A stretch of DNA of 6,036 nucleotides from Gallionellaceae bacterium. Lineage in GTDB: Bacteria; Pseudomonadota; Gammaproteobacteria; Burkholderiales; Gallionellaceae. The translations under genes were made by a program, and so were the position numbers. The DNA lies in the NCBI GenBank assembly GCA_003445795.1, contig DMCN01000082.1, positions 138-6,173 on the forward strand, in the 5' to 3' direction. Shown here piece after piece: positions 5,634 to 6,036 of this stretch. The notes under the pieces were generated by a model, which did not search any database, was not told the origin of the DNA, and saw nothing but the letters and a program-made list of their open reading frames with translations. Within the stretch, counting starts at the first letter, position 1, and each line of letters opens with the position of its first letter.

Positions 5634-6036
5634 TCATTTTTCCATCGCGCATTTGGTCAGCGGATAGCCTGCTTTACTTAGTTCATCGGCCGATTTGGCC
5701 AATTCTTCAGTGGCGGTCTTGGCATCCTGTGCGGAATGCGTGTTGCTGTCCACCAGACCGGTGATCTGCTCCAGACTCTGCGCCACACTTTCGCCCGCCG
5801 CCGATTGTTCCTTCGATGCCACGGCGATGTGGTCGACACGGCCGGACACCTGCACTGTCGCATTCATGATCTGCTTCAGGCCCTCGCCGTTCTTGCGGAT
5901 CAGCGTGATGCCGCCCTCGACCTCGGTCACCGCATCCTGCATCGACTTCACCGCCGCGTCGGAGATGGTGTTGATCTCGGCGATGGTCTTGGCGATATCC
6001 TTGGTGCTGGTCGCCGTGCGTTCGGCCAGTTTGCGC
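5634..6036 (-). CDS. Methyl-accepting chemotaxis protein, C-terminal part (5' end outside window)
   Basis: The last 133 residues of a chemoreceptor signalling domain. The visible part opens with RKLAERTATSTKDIA, which in MCPs comes just after the hairpin tip (usually following GRGFAVVADEV), so the tip, sensor and any membrane segments lie beyond 6036. It continues as the ascending helix, with ASKEQSAAGESVAQSLEQI at about residues 71-89, the usual second methylation-helix region holding Glu/Gln pairs for CheR/CheB. Residues 90-117 keep the coiled-coil pattern up to SADELSK. The last dozen residues (AGYPLTKCAMEK) are not like a normal MCP end, and there is no NWETF-type pentapeptide for tethering CheR/CheB; a small frameshift is possible. 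It is the most upstream gene seen, 48 nt before cheV. Identity as an MCP is sure; ligand unknown. Confidence 0.92.
   Translation of the reverse strand, partial: RKLAERTATSTKDIAKTIAEINTISDAAVKSMQDAVTEVEGGITLIRKNGEGLKQIMNATVQVSGRVDHIAVASKEQSAAGESVAQSLEQITGLVDSNTHSAQDAKTATEELAKSADELSKAGYPLTKCAMEK

Noticed and set aside
1..6036. Mobile elements, CRISPR arrays, tRNA or rRNA genes
   Set aside because: No terminal repeats, transposase, regularly spaced repeats or RNA gene features were seen; coding sequence fills nearly the whole window.

Overview
The window is one block of bacterial chemotaxis genes. All of them lie on the minus strand, so transcription runs from high to low coordinates. In transcription order they are: the 3' end of a methyl-accepting chemotaxis protein (MCP) gene (5634-6036, cut by the window edge), a cheV (4641-5585), a second cheV (3677-4624), cheY (3192-3590), cheZ (2446-3183), cheA (520-2400), and the 5' part of a second MCP gene with no membrane segment in its first 151 residues (1-455, cut by the other edge). 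Gaps are short (48, 16, 86, 8, 45 and 64 nt) and every gene with a visible start has a purine-rich ribosome binding site. The simplest reading is one operon whose promoter lies beyond position 6036. No stretch over 300 bases lacks a gene.

The DNA is GC-rich. The presence of CheZ points to Beta- or Gammaproteobacteria. A P2-less CheA, two CheV proteins and a short soluble receptor beginning MFCGK together suggest a betaproteobacterium, perhaps of the iron-oxidiser/ammonia-oxidiser group (Gallionella/Sideroxydans-like). That assignment is inference from remembered family resemblance, not a search.

As known for these families, receptors control CheA autophosphorylation on its N-terminal Hpt histidine. 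CheA passes the phosphoryl group to CheY, which acts on the flagellar motor, and CheZ dephosphorylates CheY-P. The CheV proteins are CheW-REC fusions that couple receptors to CheA and can themselves be phosphorylated. No cheW, cheR, cheB or cheD is seen, so those functions are encoded elsewhere, or (for CheW) could be partly covered by the two CheV proteins.

This is a recognisable chemotaxis operon rather than a new kind of system. The points worth a second look are the tandem divergent CheV pair, CheY-docking-like acidic/hydrophobic short motifs at the CheZ N-terminus and in the P2-less CheA linker, the odd C-terminal tail of the upstream MCP (possible small frameshift), the soluble receptor, and GC-rich hairpins in two intercistronic gaps.
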